Assembly (NCBI GenBank): GCA_023055355.1
Contig: JALJCS010000028.1
Span: 4,526,418-4,590,417 of the forward strand
Length of the DNA stretch: 64,000 bases
DNA from: Agelaius tricolor
Lineage: Eukaryota > Chordata > Aves > Passeriformes > Icteridae
Direction: 5' to 3'
In this document: positions 10,801-21,150 of the stretch, in pieces
Layout: every line of letters begins with the position of its first letter
How positions within the stretch are numbered: the stretch's first letter is position 1
Notes under the pieces: generated by a model
Databases searched by the model: none
Seen by the model: only the letters and a program-made list of their open reading frames with translations
What the model was told of the DNA's origin: nothing
Program-made: the position numbers and the translations under genes

Positions 10801-13800
10801 AGTAATTTTAGTCAACATTGGAGGGGAAGCAACTAAGGGAATTACAAAAAGTAGGCAACACAGACTCCAGCCCACTAATAAAAATACATTTTGCAAAACA
10901 GGGCGTGAAGTAAAGCTTGGTTTCTGTGCTATGACAATATCACTTATCTAAGGGGCTTTCCATTGGACAGGTCAATCTGTCATTGCTCATTAAGGGAGCT
11001 GTTGTCTTTTACTGTAAATCAGACACTGCAGAGCACAGTCACACTGGGGACAGGACTGCAGACACTGAGCTGTCACACCCTACACTCCAGGAGTGATTAT
11101 AAGGGACCTGTAGTTGGCCAAAGTTATTGTCTGTGGGTTTTGGGATTGATTTTTGGGGGGATAATAATGTTCTTCGGAGATTTTGGTCATAGAGTTTATG
11201 CAATAAGTTGCAACTATATTATTATATTAGATACAGAAAAAAAACCTGCCTTTTTTTTCTCATTACATGCTGAGCAAAGAAGATTTGTCTCCATGAATGC
11301 TGAGTGTCTGTCAGATCCGGAAGTTTAAACAGGAAATCAGTATTTGCTGAAACAGCTGCAGTTTCTGAAATTATCTAGATAGATCTGTCAAACTTCCTTT
11401 GTTCATGACAGATGAAAGATGAGAATTCATAAGAAAAACTTTTCAGTTGTGTTATGTAGTGTTCAGTGAATCAGCCTAGATCATTAGCACGACATAAGAT
11501 GCAGAATGTAAAACTTTAATTAAGTATGGGGGAAAACAAAGTCTTTGGAAAGAATTAATTTGGCTCACCTCCAGGGCCTCTTCTTTTGAAAAACAGATTC
11601 TCCAAGCATCTCTAAACTTTTTTCAGTGTTATTCCTGCTTTCTGAGTATGTTTTCCAGGATATTTTTGTAACGGATATGAGACATTGACTTTTATCTTCT
11701 TTCTCCTTTCACACGAAAGGGAAATGGCAATTGAGGTGTTTTCTCCAAAATTAATGTTGGAATGTCCCTTTCACAGTGACAAGTGGTGTGTCACTCTTGC
11801 ACCAAGAGTGACACAGGAACAGGCAGGAGGCAGCATTGTAGAAGGAACAAAGCAGGTTTCATACAAGAGAACCACAAGGTTTTTATAATGACACAGGAAC
11901 AGGTGGGAGGCAGTGTTGTAGAAAGAACAAAGAAGGTTTAATTCAAGAGAACCACGTGGTTTTTATAGAGTGATACGATAGATTCTATTTGATTGGCTCG
12001 TTAACAAAAACATCTTCCTCATACACTGTCCTTGAGAAAAACAGAAAGATGAAGTAGAAAAACACCACCTGCAGATTGCTTATACTTAACAAGGTATCAC
12101 ATCTTTACAACTCTTTAAAAATTCTCACAAGCCACTGTGAGAAACACTCGCTGTTTGTCTCTCTCTGCCCCATGGCATCCACAGTAGTGAAGTTCCAATT
12201 CAGGCCTGTTTGTGATGTTACTTGATCTTGCCCTCTCTTGCCTGTGACAGCAGCAAGGGTCTCACTCAGGCACATCATTCTGGCACATGCCTGACTTTGG
12301 CTCTGAAACACCTCCACGTGTTCACCACAAAACAGCTTCTGTAAAGGTAAAATATTTGGGTTTTGTATTGTGGTAGCTGCACCTAAGTATGTGCTGAGGG
12401 GTTTTGGTTTGTCTTGTTTTGAATGTGTTTGGAATCCACTGAACTGAATGTAGGAAAAGGAGTCAAACATGGATGGACATAAATCAGACTTTCCCTGTAG
12501 AGACATGCAGTTCTCTACATCAGTGTATGGTGCATGACACCAATCTGATAATGTCAGTGAAGGGAAAGGATTCTACAGCTCAGAATGAGACTGAATTCCT
12601 AGTGATCTTTTCCAGTGAGATGATTTCTCTGATTTGGTTTGGGGTATTTTTCTTTTAATAGGTCAGTATAGGACAGGGAGCTGCAGCCACACAGTGGACA
12701 CCAAGTGCAGCCCCTGCAGACCCAAAACGTACACAGCCATCTGGAATCATTCTCCACAGTGCTTTGCCTGCTCAGCACCCTGCAGGAAAGGTAGGCTTGG
12801 ATTGGGAAAGGGGCTTGCTCAAAGACTGGGCTCGGTTTAACCTTGTCTTTTCTCCTAAGAAACCCAGGAGATTTTGTCAACCACTTGTATGGTCCTCATG
12901 CTTTGGGAATGTGTAAGATTTAGGAATCAAGGAAAAAAAATCTTGCAGGGAGCCCTGGCTCTTTTTCTTTTTAAGTCCTGAAAATGAGGATTTATATTAT
13001 TAAAAACTAAGGCACTACATCACTAAAACATTCCAAATGTCATCAGTAGAATAAGCTCCTGCTTATAACATCCCATCAAGAGACCTTAATACCTGACTTG
13101 GACATGGGTAAATGGATAATTACATTTCCAGCATCCTGTCATTCCTCATTTTGTCTGCTGAAGTGACAACAGCAAACATGGATTTATTTTGCAAAATAAA
13201 CCAGGTCTGTTTTGCAAAGCAGCAGTCAGTGAGAGCACACTGGTTCTGTTCACTGAAGCAGCTGAACAGTACCCAAGGTAGAACATTGTACCAACACCTG
13301 TACTTTGGGCTAATAGATCACCTGCATTAATGAACTCAGTCATGCTGTTCTCCATCATTTCTAATGGAAATTGGTGGAGAACATTATATCCTTGATTCAC
13401 TGACAAGTAAGTTTTAAGGATACAGTCTAAGTTGAAAGGACCTTTGGTCTTGTCTAAGTAGATAATCTTACAAAAGCTGCTTAATTACAATATGAAAATA
13501 TCTGTAGTAAAATCTCCAAACACATTAAATACAGTGACATGATCTGCACAGACTGAAAATCTCATGTGGCCCCCAGGTACGGCAGTGGTGAACACAAATG
13601 GCCACATTTGGGGTTATGACAAAATATAACACAACTGCAGGCACAGAGTTTTAAATGTGCACTCTGCAGGTACAAATTTCTCCTTGCCTGGAGAGAGAAA
13701 ACTCTTTGAAAACGTAGACATTGGGGCATGTAACACATTTGGTTTATGGTGCTATACAAGCCCAAAACTTGTATGTGAACATCACCTCATGTTCACTCGA

Positions 13801-16800
13801 AACATTGCAGGCTGTGATTTTAAATGCTGTCAATGACATCTTCCTTTATTTCTGTTTTAAAACCAGGGCTTGTGCAGAATCAAACGTGCACGAGGTCCCA
13901 GGACAGGATCTGTAGCTGCCCACCCCACAAGTATTGTGTTTCCAAGCTGGATGAGTACTGTGAAGTGTGTAGAACACACAAAAAATGTGGCAAAGGCTAC
14001 CGGGTTTCCAGAAGAGGTAATTTGATTTTGAGCACTCTGCTTACTGCACATTTATTCTGGCCTGACTCCCTTCAGCTGTGCCTCCCTTTTTAGGGTTTAT
14101 TCTTACATTCTAAGCAAGTGGGCACTAACCAGAGTAACTGTGTTCTCCAGAGGTATATCCAAAGGGACAACATGTTGCAATTTCTTATTGTCATATATCA
14201 AAAAGTTCCCAATGCAACTTAATCTTCGTTTTGCTCTGCTGGGTGATTTATTCTGTACAAGTGGCTGAGATCCAAGACCACTTAATCACTCCTCAAATCC
14301 TTGAAAAAGGGCTTCAGGTGGAATTTTGGGTACAGTAAATAATGATGACTCTATTCTGTCCTGCAGAATTGATCTGGTTTTATTAGTTGATGGAATCTAC
14401 TACCCTGATAATATATCTGTCTCAAAATGATAAATCATTTAAAAATATTTGAAACGCTAAACATTTTAAAAAAATGAGGAATCATTTTGAGAAGATGCAG
14501 AATTCAACAGCATGGTAGTCAGCCCAGTGAAAAGCTCAGCTTTGTCTGCAGCACCACATTTGAACTTTAATGGCACCAAACTTAGAGCTGGTTGATCTTC
14601 TCTTCGGGTTGGGTGCATCAAGTGAATGTCTTCTGTGACAGTCTCAGACTGCATTTTTGCACTGCTTCTGAAATCACTGCTGGGATCTCTTGCAGACCCT
14701 GATTATTCATTCTTGTTTCTCACCAGATAAGTAACTGGAGTTTTCCTCTTTCTTTAAAGGGACAGACAGCACAGACACAGAATGTGAACCTTGTCCTCCT
14801 GGCACGTTTTCCCCTGAGGAATCCTACAACACCAGCTGCACGCCCCACACCGTGTGAGCCAGCGTTCTGCCCAAGAGCAGCCTTAACTGTGCAGGGCTTT
14901 CTGTTGTTCCTAACTTCTCTTTTGGTCTCTTGCAGTTGTAAATCAGTGGCTGTCCCTGGGAACAGCAGGAATGACACTGTTTGCAGTGGGTCAGGAACAG
15001 CCACAGTTCTGCCTCACACCATTTTGAACCTACTTGTGACCCAAAGCCCAGCTTCCCACAAAGCTGAAATAATAACTCAACCTGTCATGTTAAACTCTGT
15101 AGCTGACCTGTCCCACATCACTGGTGAGCTTTAACTCATTTAAAGTCACTTTTGTCTGCTCAGGAACCAAGCTTATATTTAGTTCTCAGTGTCTTTCCAA
15201 AACCAGTCACCAAACAGAACCTCAGAAGAGCTCAATTAATTCAATGTGACACAGCTTGTAGTGAACTGCATTTTTACCCATGCCTCTGCATTCTATGGTC
15301 CTTGTAAATCTGGAAATATTTCTAAGAAACCCCAAACTAGACTATACAAGGCATTTCCTGATAATTGCTGCTATAGCTGGTAGAAAAGGTTGTATCTTAA
15401 ATTCTGGATTGAGGCAAACCTGGCCTGGTGAGAGGTCTGTGAGTCTCCTGTCAGCCCTTCCTGAGACAGAAGGTCCTGACAGCATTCTGAGGTGTGGATG
15501 TGCTCTCTGCTGTTCACAGCCCTTGAATGCAGAAGGCAGAGATGTTTAGGAGCTTTTTGAGTACTTGGCCTTGTATGTGACAAAATTTTGCTTGCCCAGA
15601 GAAATACCTTTTATGACCAAGGCCAAAAGTCTGTCCTCACTTTTCAGGAGAGGACAATTCACTTTTATGAAGTAGTGGTGACTGAAATGAGACCTTGGTG
15701 TCTGACCATTGAGGCATCAAATGTGAATGTCAGACATACACAATACTTGCAAATTTAGCTTTTGTAGTGATGCACAGAAACTACAAAACGACCTTTTTCT
15801 AATTAGATCAAGCTGCTAAATAATTTCTTCTTTTTATTTATTTTCAGGAGCAGTAGCAGGGCCGTTGTTATTGGTCCTGGTAATTGCTATCTTGGGGTAT
15901 TGCTTAGTCTCAAAAAAAAAAGGTAAGATTCATGAAGTGAAAACAAGCAAATCTGTAAAACTGTGAAGTGTTGCCTTATTTCCCATTAACCTGACTGAAA
16001 TTAGTGTTTTAGAAGATGCCAGCTTTCTTCAAATCTGTCTTGTTCCTCAGATTTTAGGTAATTGTCTAAATACACAACAGCCTTGGAGTTGGACAACTGT
16101 GCAACAGTTGTGCTCCTGCTGAAGCTTGTTAAATATTTGGTACCTCATCATTTAAATATTAGACTATTTCAAGTGTTATAATTAAACAGACATGAATGTG
16201 GTTTATTGTCTCCAATACCTTTTCTCACTGACACTATACAAGAAAAATTATGAATTAATGCTGAGGCTTCTCTTTGCTTCCTGGCTAAATTTAAGTCACA
16301 AAATTCATGGAATACAGGTTTCAATGTTTTCAAACTGTGTGTAATCAATGTACATTTGAAGTTTATTCCAGGAGCAGGGGATGCCTCAGCCTAGTTTAGG
16401 GTGCAGCTGGTGCAAATGGGACAGGTTTGGGTGCTAATAAACTGTCTTTGCTCACTGGCAGCCCCTGTGTACTCTGCAGCAGCTACAGAAGCAGGTTTGG
16501 TGAGTGTCCTCTCTTTCCATCTCTTCCATTTCTTTACAAGTTACACAGAAATCATAAACTCTCACCTAATTACCAGTAGAAAAAAACTGCACAGCAGCAA
16601 GAAAACCGCAGTGAGAACAGGTTGGTTAGGTCCCCAAGCCAGGGTGTAAGATGGACCATTTCTATCCTACACAATGTCCCACCATCTCTATGTAAGGCTG
16701 AAAACAGCAGTAAAACCCAGGTGGGCTTTTGAAAACTACATCTGACAGCCTTTGGTCCCTAAGTAATCAGAGCAGTGCTGTGGGTGCCTTCAGGATCTGG

Positions 16801-18203
16801 GTTCATTCTGTTGAAGCCCTAAGGAGCTGTTATGGACTTGACTTGCACTCATCACTATGCAAATGAAATAATTACAGAATGGCTTGGATTGGAAGGGACA
16901 TTAAAGCTCCTCTAGTTCCAATCATCAGTGGTTTCTTTATCTGCCCAAATACTGACCAGTTCTTTGCTAGTGGGTTGCTTGGTTTTTATTTTTGGTTTTT
17001 ATTTTTGGTTTTTGTTTGTTTTTTTTTTTTAATATTAACATTTTACTTTTCTCTGCAAATGTTCCAGCCTTTTCCCCCTCCAGAAAAACAGTGTGACAAA
17101 AAAGTCAGAGATCCAAAATTGCAGAACTCTGGGAGTTCTGAACAGGAACAACAGCATCTCTTGGAAACTTCTGGGTCCAGCAGTAGTATCCTGAATCCAA
17201 GTGGATCTGCAACCATCAGTGTAATAAGTAAAGAGAATTATGAAAATAAAAACTCAGGAGGATTTCAGCAGCAACATTCACCTCCTGAAGGTTCTAAATT
17301 CCTGAGTGGAGACAGACACAGCTCTGCAAGTTCAGGTATTAATGATTCTGAATGATCCAGAACCTCTTGATATTTAGCAATTATGAGTCTTTTTAGCAGA
17401 AGTTTAAATGGCAGGATAAAACATCTGAGTCCTGTTCAGCAGAGAGAAAATTCAGTAACTTTTGAAAAGAAAAAATTATTGGTTTTGTACAAATACAAAT
17501 GAGTGTATTGCCAACCTGAGACAGTAAAGAGAGTTTCCTCAGTGGACAAACAGGAATTTAGGGGCTGGAGGATCAGGTGGTTGGCACTTAGCTGTGAGTG
17601 GGAGAAGAAGCAGAGGGAGCAGTTACAAAAGAACATTGTCAAAAGCATTTGAAATGACAACAGATGGGCAAGGGATTGTTTGCAATCCAGGTCTCTGCAT
17701 TAATTTTGGTAGCCTTTTTATTTCTGGGCAGATACGTGGATTTTATGGCACCAAAATGTTACAGAACCAACTCAACCAGCTTGACTAAATTAAGTGAAGA
17801 AAAAAGATATTTAGTGTCTATTTTATCTGTAAGTCAAAGAGCTGGATAAAGAATCCAGCTGCCCTATTCTGGTTTCATTCCTCTGTTTTGTGTTCGTTTG
17901 ACAGAACATTCCGGTAACGGAGGCACGCAGGTGAATGTGACGTGCATTGTTCAGTTTTGTAGACCAGAGTGCAGCTCCCAGCTCCCTGAGCAGATCAGTT
18001 CTGCTGGCAGGGATAATGGGCACACTCCCTGGAGTTCCCCAACAGGGGAAGAAACCCTCCTTTCCAAAGAAGAAAATGCCTTGAACAAAGAAACCCAAAT
18101 TCACATCACAGTGGAAAATGAGGACAATCTACTTCAAGACTTACTTCCAGAAGAAAAGAAGGTTCCTCTGGGCATTCAAGATGCTGGGATGAAAACCAGT
18201 TAA
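4744..18203 (+). CDS. TNFRSF1B: TNFRSF1B, TNF receptor superfamily member 1B (TNFR2), complete
   Basis: Type I receptor for TNF/lymphotoxin-alpha without a death domain; it recruits TRAF2 and promotes survival and NF-kB signalling. Ten coding exons join in consistent phase: 4744-4857, 10416-10518, 12662-12790, 13867-14016, 14760-14853, 14936-15123, 15848-15922, 16462-16499, 17068-17335, 17905-18203. They give 485 residues (human 461). Residues 1-38 are the signal peptide, about 45-205 the Cys-rich TNFR repeats, and 206-259 a Ser/Thr-containing stalk. Residues 260-281 are the membrane segment, followed by KKK. The tail is Ser-rich. The C-terminus has GTQVNVTCIV, the TRAF2 motif SKEE (440-443) and the terminal PLGIQDAGMK block, all matching mammalian TNFR2. 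The start is the ATG opening the only hydrophobic leader in the CpG island; its phase-0 donor fits exon 2. Gene order next to TNFRSF8 and VPS13D supports the call. Confidence 0.95.
4870..5045 (+). repeat. GC-rich minisatellite, GGGATGCTGCTCC units
   Basis: Tandem degenerate units of about 15-18 nt built on GATGCTGCTCCGGG begin just after the TNFRSF1B exon 1 donor. They lie inside the CpG island. Confidence 0.9.
5140..5590 (+). repeat. Pyrimidine-rich minisatellite, CTTGTCACCTGTCC units
   Basis: About 450 bp of degenerate tandem units of CCTTGTCACCTGTC or CCTTGTCTCCTGTC, strand-asymmetric (C+T on +). It lies in TNFRSF1B intron 1, close to the promoter. Confidence 0.95.
6196..6427 (+). repeat. 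230-bp dispersed direct repeat, copy 2
   Basis: This is the second copy of the element at 3701-3926, inside TNFRSF1B intron 1. It carries a small internal tandem duplication (CCTGGAATTACA twice, near 6258-6281) that copy 1 lacks. Confidence 0.85.
8645..8672 (+). repeat. GT microsatellite
   Basis: Short interrupted (GT)n run in TNFRSF1B intron 1. Confidence 0.85.
10416..10518 (+). CDS. TNFRSF1B: TNFRSF1B exon 2: start of Cys-rich domain 1
   Basis: The acceptor CTCCTAG ends at 10415 and the donor GTAGGT starts at 10519. It encodes EYSLPYTPQLAQC, then FYDEELNKCCSQCPP, matching the FTPYAPEPG and CCSKCSPG pattern of TNFR2. It ends in phase 1. Confidence 0.92.
11788..11814. repeat. Perfect 11-bp inverted repeat
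   Basis: GTGTCACTCTT (11788-11798) and its exact reverse complement (11804-11814) flank a 5-nt loop. It sits at the left edge of an LTR-like repeat block, so it may be part of an element terminus. Confidence 0.7.
11808..12110 (-). mobile_element. LTR-like retroelement fragment with internal tandem duplication
   Basis: Two adjacent copies of an 81-bp unit (11808-11888 and 11889-11969; GTTGTAGAAAGAACAAAG core) precede a segment resembling passerine retroviral LTRs. The orientation is guessed. I found no target-site duplication. No coding part is present. Confidence 0.4.
12662..12790 (+). CDS. TNFRSF1B: TNFRSF1B exon 3: Cys-rich domains 1-2
   Basis: The acceptor TTAATAG and donor GTAGGC bound 129 nt. 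It encodes DTKCSPCRPKTY and WNHSPQCFACSAPC, with the TNFR cysteine spacing. Confidence 0.92.
12791..13866 (+). other. TNFRSF1B intron 3
   Basis: No recognisable element. Confidence 0.6.
13867..14016 (+). CDS. TNFRSF1B: TNFRSF1B exon 4: Cys-rich domains 2-3
   Basis: The acceptor AACCAG and donor GTAATT bound 150 nt. It encodes QTCTRSQDRICSCPPHKYC and the following C..C....C module, close to the TNFR2 TREQNRICTCRPGWYC block. Confidence 0.93.
14017..14759 (+). other. TNFRSF1B intron 4
   Basis: No recognisable element. Confidence 0.6.
14760..14853 (+). CDS. TNFRSF1B: TNFRSF1B exon 5: Cys-rich domain 4
   Basis: The acceptor TTTAAAG and donor GTGAGC bound 94 nt, ending in phase 2. It encodes TECEPCPPGTFSPEESYNTSC, with one N-T-S glycosylation sequon. 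The donor was chosen at 14854 because it restores HTVCKSVAVPGN with the next exon. Confidence 0.9.
14936..15123 (+). CDS. TNFRSF1B: TNFRSF1B exon 6: end of Cys-rich domain 4 and stalk
   Basis: The acceptor TTGCAG and donor GTGAGC bound 188 nt. It encodes CKSVAVPGNSRNDTVC, equivalent to CNVVAIPGNASMDAVC of human TNFR2, then a cysteine-poor stalk. Confidence 0.92.
15124..15847 (+). other. TNFRSF1B intron 6
   Basis: No recognisable element. Introns 7 (15923-16461) and 9 (17336-17904) are likewise plain. Confidence 0.6.
15848..15922 (+). CDS. TNFRSF1B: TNFRSF1B exon 7: transmembrane segment
   Basis: The acceptor TTTCAG and donor GTAAGA bound 75 nt. It encodes GAVAGPLLLVLVIAILGYC and a KKK stop-transfer. 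The size and one-helix content match the membrane exon of the family. Confidence 0.92.
16462..16499 (+). CDS. TNFRSF1B: TNFRSF1B exon 8: juxtamembrane microexon
   Basis: This is a 38-nt exon between acceptor CTGGCAG and donor GTGAGT, encoding APVYSAAATEAGL. It is the only solution found that converts phase 1 to phase 0 as needed for exon 9. Human has an equally short exon here. Confidence 0.75.
16870..16925 (-). mobile_element. CR1 LINE 3'-end fragment
   Basis: ACAGAATGGCTTGGATTGG followed by AAGGGACATTAAAG and CTAGTTCCAATC matches the antisense of the familiar avian CR1 tail. It is short and 5'-truncated, in TNFRSF1B intron 8. Confidence 0.75.
16980..17035 (+). repeat. T-rich simple repeat
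   Basis: GGTTTTTATTTTT repeats followed by a poly-T run, directly upstream of the exon 9 acceptor of TNFRSF1B. It may contribute to its polypyrimidine region. Confidence 0.85.
17068..17335 (+). CDS. TNFRSF1B: TNFRSF1B exon 9: Ser-rich cytoplasmic tail
   Basis: The acceptor TTCCAG and donor GTATTA bound 268 nt. It encodes EQEQQHLLETSGSSSS, equivalent to the PEQQHLL motif of TNFR2. If intron 9 were retained, the frame would stop after six more residues (stop at 17353-17355), giving a receptor without the TRAF2 motif. Confidence 0.88.
17905..18203 (+). CDS. TNFRSF1B: TNFRSF1B exon 10: TRAF2-binding C-terminus
   Basis: The acceptor TTGACAG ends at 17904 and TAA ends at 18203. It encodes GNGGTQVNVTCIVQFC, the SKEE TRAF2 motif (18063-18074) and the C-terminal PLGIQDAGMKTS, nearly the human ending. 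Confidence 0.95.
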
Positions 18204-18709
18204 AGGAAATTCACAGATCATATGCTGATTGACTGATACAATTAATCAAACAATCTTGTCTTATAAAACAAACATTATGGTCAATGAAGCTTTCTCGCAG
18301 AGATTTCAAATTTCAGATGAATACAGACACTGATGCTTTCGAGGTTTTTAGTGTCTTCTGTCACTTTGTGGTTTAAAAGAAAAAGCATTGAAACTTTTTA
18401 AAATTGAATGGCCAACTCCTCCCTTTCTTCTGTGATACCCTAAGAGGATCTTTACCAGACTTGAAAAGGAATATTTTTCAAACTTTATGCCGTTTTCTCC
18501 TGAGACTTCTTGTGATGATGATTTTTATTCAAGGTCTGCCACGTGCCAAGAACATGGATGTGACCAGCACTTCTAAGGGACTGGAGTTAAATTATCATTC
18601 TTTCAATGCTCAGGAATCATCCATTTGATTTAAATTTTAAAGCTATCAGTTCCTATCCTGTATTTTAGTTGTCATGCTTTCCCTCACCCTCCTGGATATT
18701 TCTTTTATT

Positions 18710-18715
18710 ATTAAA
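18710..18715 (+). promoter_or_regulatory. TNFRSF1B: Possible alternative polyadenylation signal (ATTAAA)
   Basis: ATTAAA about 510 nt after the TNFRSF1B stop. It is a common variant signal; its use is unproven. Confidence 0.3.
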
Positions 18716-19122
18716 GTTTCTTTTTTCTCATTATCAGACCATATTTCTTAAGAACATATAGGATATCAGGAAGTGGAATCTTTTACACAAGCTTTTTTTT
18801 TACAACTAAAATTACAACTGTTATGTCTAAACAACAGTATTTCATTGCCTGTACATAGTTCATTTGTTTTAGAAGGGAAAACCTAGACTGAACTGTTGTT
18901 ATCTTGGAGTAGGAAGTAAGTTCCATTTGTTGACAACCTTAGAGTTCGTCACCTTTGTGTCCTGGCTGAGGTAACATGTTTCCCCAATTGATCCTAATCT
19001 CATTTTTGAGGTAAACCATAAATCCAAAATATTTTCCCTGTGTTCAGTGACTATTAGAGCAGATCCCTGTGATTATCTTTGCCAGAGAGCTCCGTGCCCT
19101 CAGGTGGCAGAGCATCATCTGT

Positions 19123-19128
19123 AATAAA
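19123..19128 (+). promoter_or_regulatory. TNFRSF1B: Probable TNFRSF1B polyadenylation signal
   Basis: AATAAA 920 nt after the stop. A second AATAAA lies at 19521-19526. Either could end the 3' UTR. Confidence 0.4.
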
Positions 19129-19784
19129 TGGAATTTACTCAAACCTCAGAACCTGAAAATCCTGTTCTTCTTCACTGCTTGATGATGCTGAAGCTCCAAC
19201 CCTCTCTTACAGAACATTAGAGGAGGTTCTTCTTGAATTAAGTGGTTTGGAAGCCAATATTCAGGAACCCACTTCCCATAATTATATTTTACATCTGTGA
19301 CTTAACTGCCAGTTGTGGTGGCTGTGTTCAACCAGAATCTGCAATCCAGAGTCTGAATCCCATGGGAGTGAAGTCATAGAGTGACACATAACCCTTGTCT
19401 CATGCCATAAAAACACTGCTGGACTATGTGCTCCCTTTACTCCCACTGAACTGTCCTAATCTATCTCAAGACAGGCACAGTGGTTATTTCTGAGGCCTGA
19501 GATGGAAAAGGATCTTTTGGAATAAAATTGCTATAAAGGAGTATTCAGATTCTAAAAATACAAATTTTAAACTTCCACAAAAGCTCTGGTATCATATAAG
19601 CTGTAATTATTTCTGGGACTGACGAACAGGTCTGTAGTTCTACTATGAAGAAGCTTTTTGCAAATCTGTGTTAAACTTCCACTTGAAGGTATTTTTCAGG
19701 AAAGACTTGGAAAATGGGCAAATTGTAACTACTTCAGAACTGAAGGATTTAGGCAAGAACCTCATTTTTTACACCTCTTTGAGC

Positions 19785-20400
19785 CCATTTTCGTGAAGGC
19801 GGCGCAGAAACCTCGGGCACGTTCGGACCCCAAACCCGCCCTGTTTGAGCCCATTTCTGTGAGGGCTTTTCGGACCCCAAACCCGCCCTGTTTGAGCCCA
19901 TTTCCGTGAGGGCGGTGCAGAGAACTCGGGGGTGTTCCGACTCCAAACCCGCCCTGTTCGAGTCCATTTCCGTGAGGGCGTGTTCGGACCCCAAACCCGC
20001 CCTGTTCGAGCCCATTTCTGTGAGGGCTTGTTCGGACCCCAAACCCGCCCTGTTCGAGCCCATTTCTGTGAGGGCGGCACAGAGACTTCGGGCGTGTTCC
20101 GGCCCCAAACCCGCCCTGTTTGAGCCCATTTCCGTGAGGGCGTGTTCGGACCCCAAACCCGCCCTGTTTGAGCCCGTTTCCGTGAGGGCGTGTTCCAACC
20201 CCAAACCCGCCCCGTTCGAGCCCATTTCCGTGAGGGCGGTGCAGAGAACTCGGGGGGGGTTCCGACTCCAAATCCGCCCTGTTCGAGCCCATTTCCGTGA
20301 GGGCGTGTTCGGACTCCAAATCCGCCCTGTTCTAGCCCATTTCCGTGAGGGCGTGTTCCGACCCCAAACCCGCCCCGTTTCAGCCCATTTCTGTGAGGGC
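19785..20400 (+). repeat. Higher-order minisatellite upstream of VPS13D
   Basis: Twelve units carry the core GAGCCCATTTCCGTGAGGGC. CCATTT starts fall at 19785, 19851, 19898, 19964, 20012, 20060, 20126, 20174, 20222, 20289, 20337 and 20385. Spacings are 66, 47, 66, then 48-48-66, 48-48-67, 48-48. The 66-nt form carries an extra 18 nt (GGTGCAGAGAACTCGGG type). The array is G+C-rich and runs into the VPS13D CpG island. Confidence 0.97.
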
Positions 20401-21150
20401 GGCACGGAGGCCCCGGTTCGGGCCCAGCCCAGGGGCGTTACCCGGCCCCGCCTGCAGGGGGCGGTGCCGCCGCCCCATCGATTGCTCGGCGCTCCCGCAC
20501 TCGGGCGCACCCCCGCGACCGCCCGGCGCGCGCCCGCCGCCCCCCGCCCGCTCTCAGCGCAGCGCAGGTGAGCCCGGGGCTCCCGGGGGGCTCCTGAGGT
20601 GGCCCCGAGGGGATCGGGGGGGGACACTCGGGGCACCCCCGGCCCCGCTGCCTTTTCCCTTCTGCGTCAGCCGCCGCTCCCGCTCCTCGGGTCCGGCCTG
20701 AGGGGCCCCTCCCTGCCGCACGCCCCTCGCGGCGCCCCGCCCCGCCCCGGGAAGGGTGGGCGAGGGGCGTTCGCGGTGCGTCCGCGCTGCGTCCCGGTGC
20801 GTCCCGGTGTGTCCCGGTGCCCGCGCCCGCCGCGGGGCGCGGGGGGCTCAGCCCGGCGGCGGGGCCTGGGGGTCCCTCAGGGCCTCCCCGCCCGGCGCGG
20901 GCCGTTCGCCGCCTCACGCTGCCCGGGGCTCCCCGGGGTCCCTCCCGCTCCGCCGGGCAAGGTGACCTTTCGCTTCCTCCCCGGCACGCCGGGCGAGCCC
21001 GCAGGTCGCTGCTGCCGATCCCCCGTGTGTCAGCGCTGTCCCGGAGGCTCCTTCCCTGCCGGGTTTGGGTAAAGGGGCGCTGGAAGAGCCCCCCCGCCCC
21101 TCCGAGCGCTGCCCGGGCACCTGCGCTGGCCCCGGCGCTGCGGGGCCTGC
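20400..21150 (+). promoter_or_regulatory. VPS13D: VPS13D CpG-island promoter and candidate non-coding exon 1
   Basis: This is a dense CpG island. A strong donor, GCGCAG/GTGAGC, at 20567/20568 is the best candidate end of a 5' non-coding exon. A second weak candidate leader exon is 21305-21359. The next VPS13D exon contains the start codon at 23045. No TATA box is evident. Confidence 0.6.

Larger units (their letters stand above)
10519..12661 (+). other. TNFRSF1B intron 2
   Basis: 2.1 kb. It contains the hairpin and LTR-like tandem block at 11788-12110. The rest is unremarkable. Confidence 0.6.
18204..19784 (+). other. TNFRSF1B: TNFRSF1B 3' UTR and flank
   Basis: AT-rich sequence with three candidate polyadenylation signals (18710, 19123, 19521). 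No repeats or other genes were seen before the minisatellite at 19785. Confidence 0.6.

Noticed and set aside
19749..20636. Long open frames on both strands (up to 295 codons)
   Set aside because: They are products of a minisatellite whose units (48 and 66 nt) are multiples of three. The translated repeats resemble no protein, and the region is non-coding upstream sequence of VPS13D.
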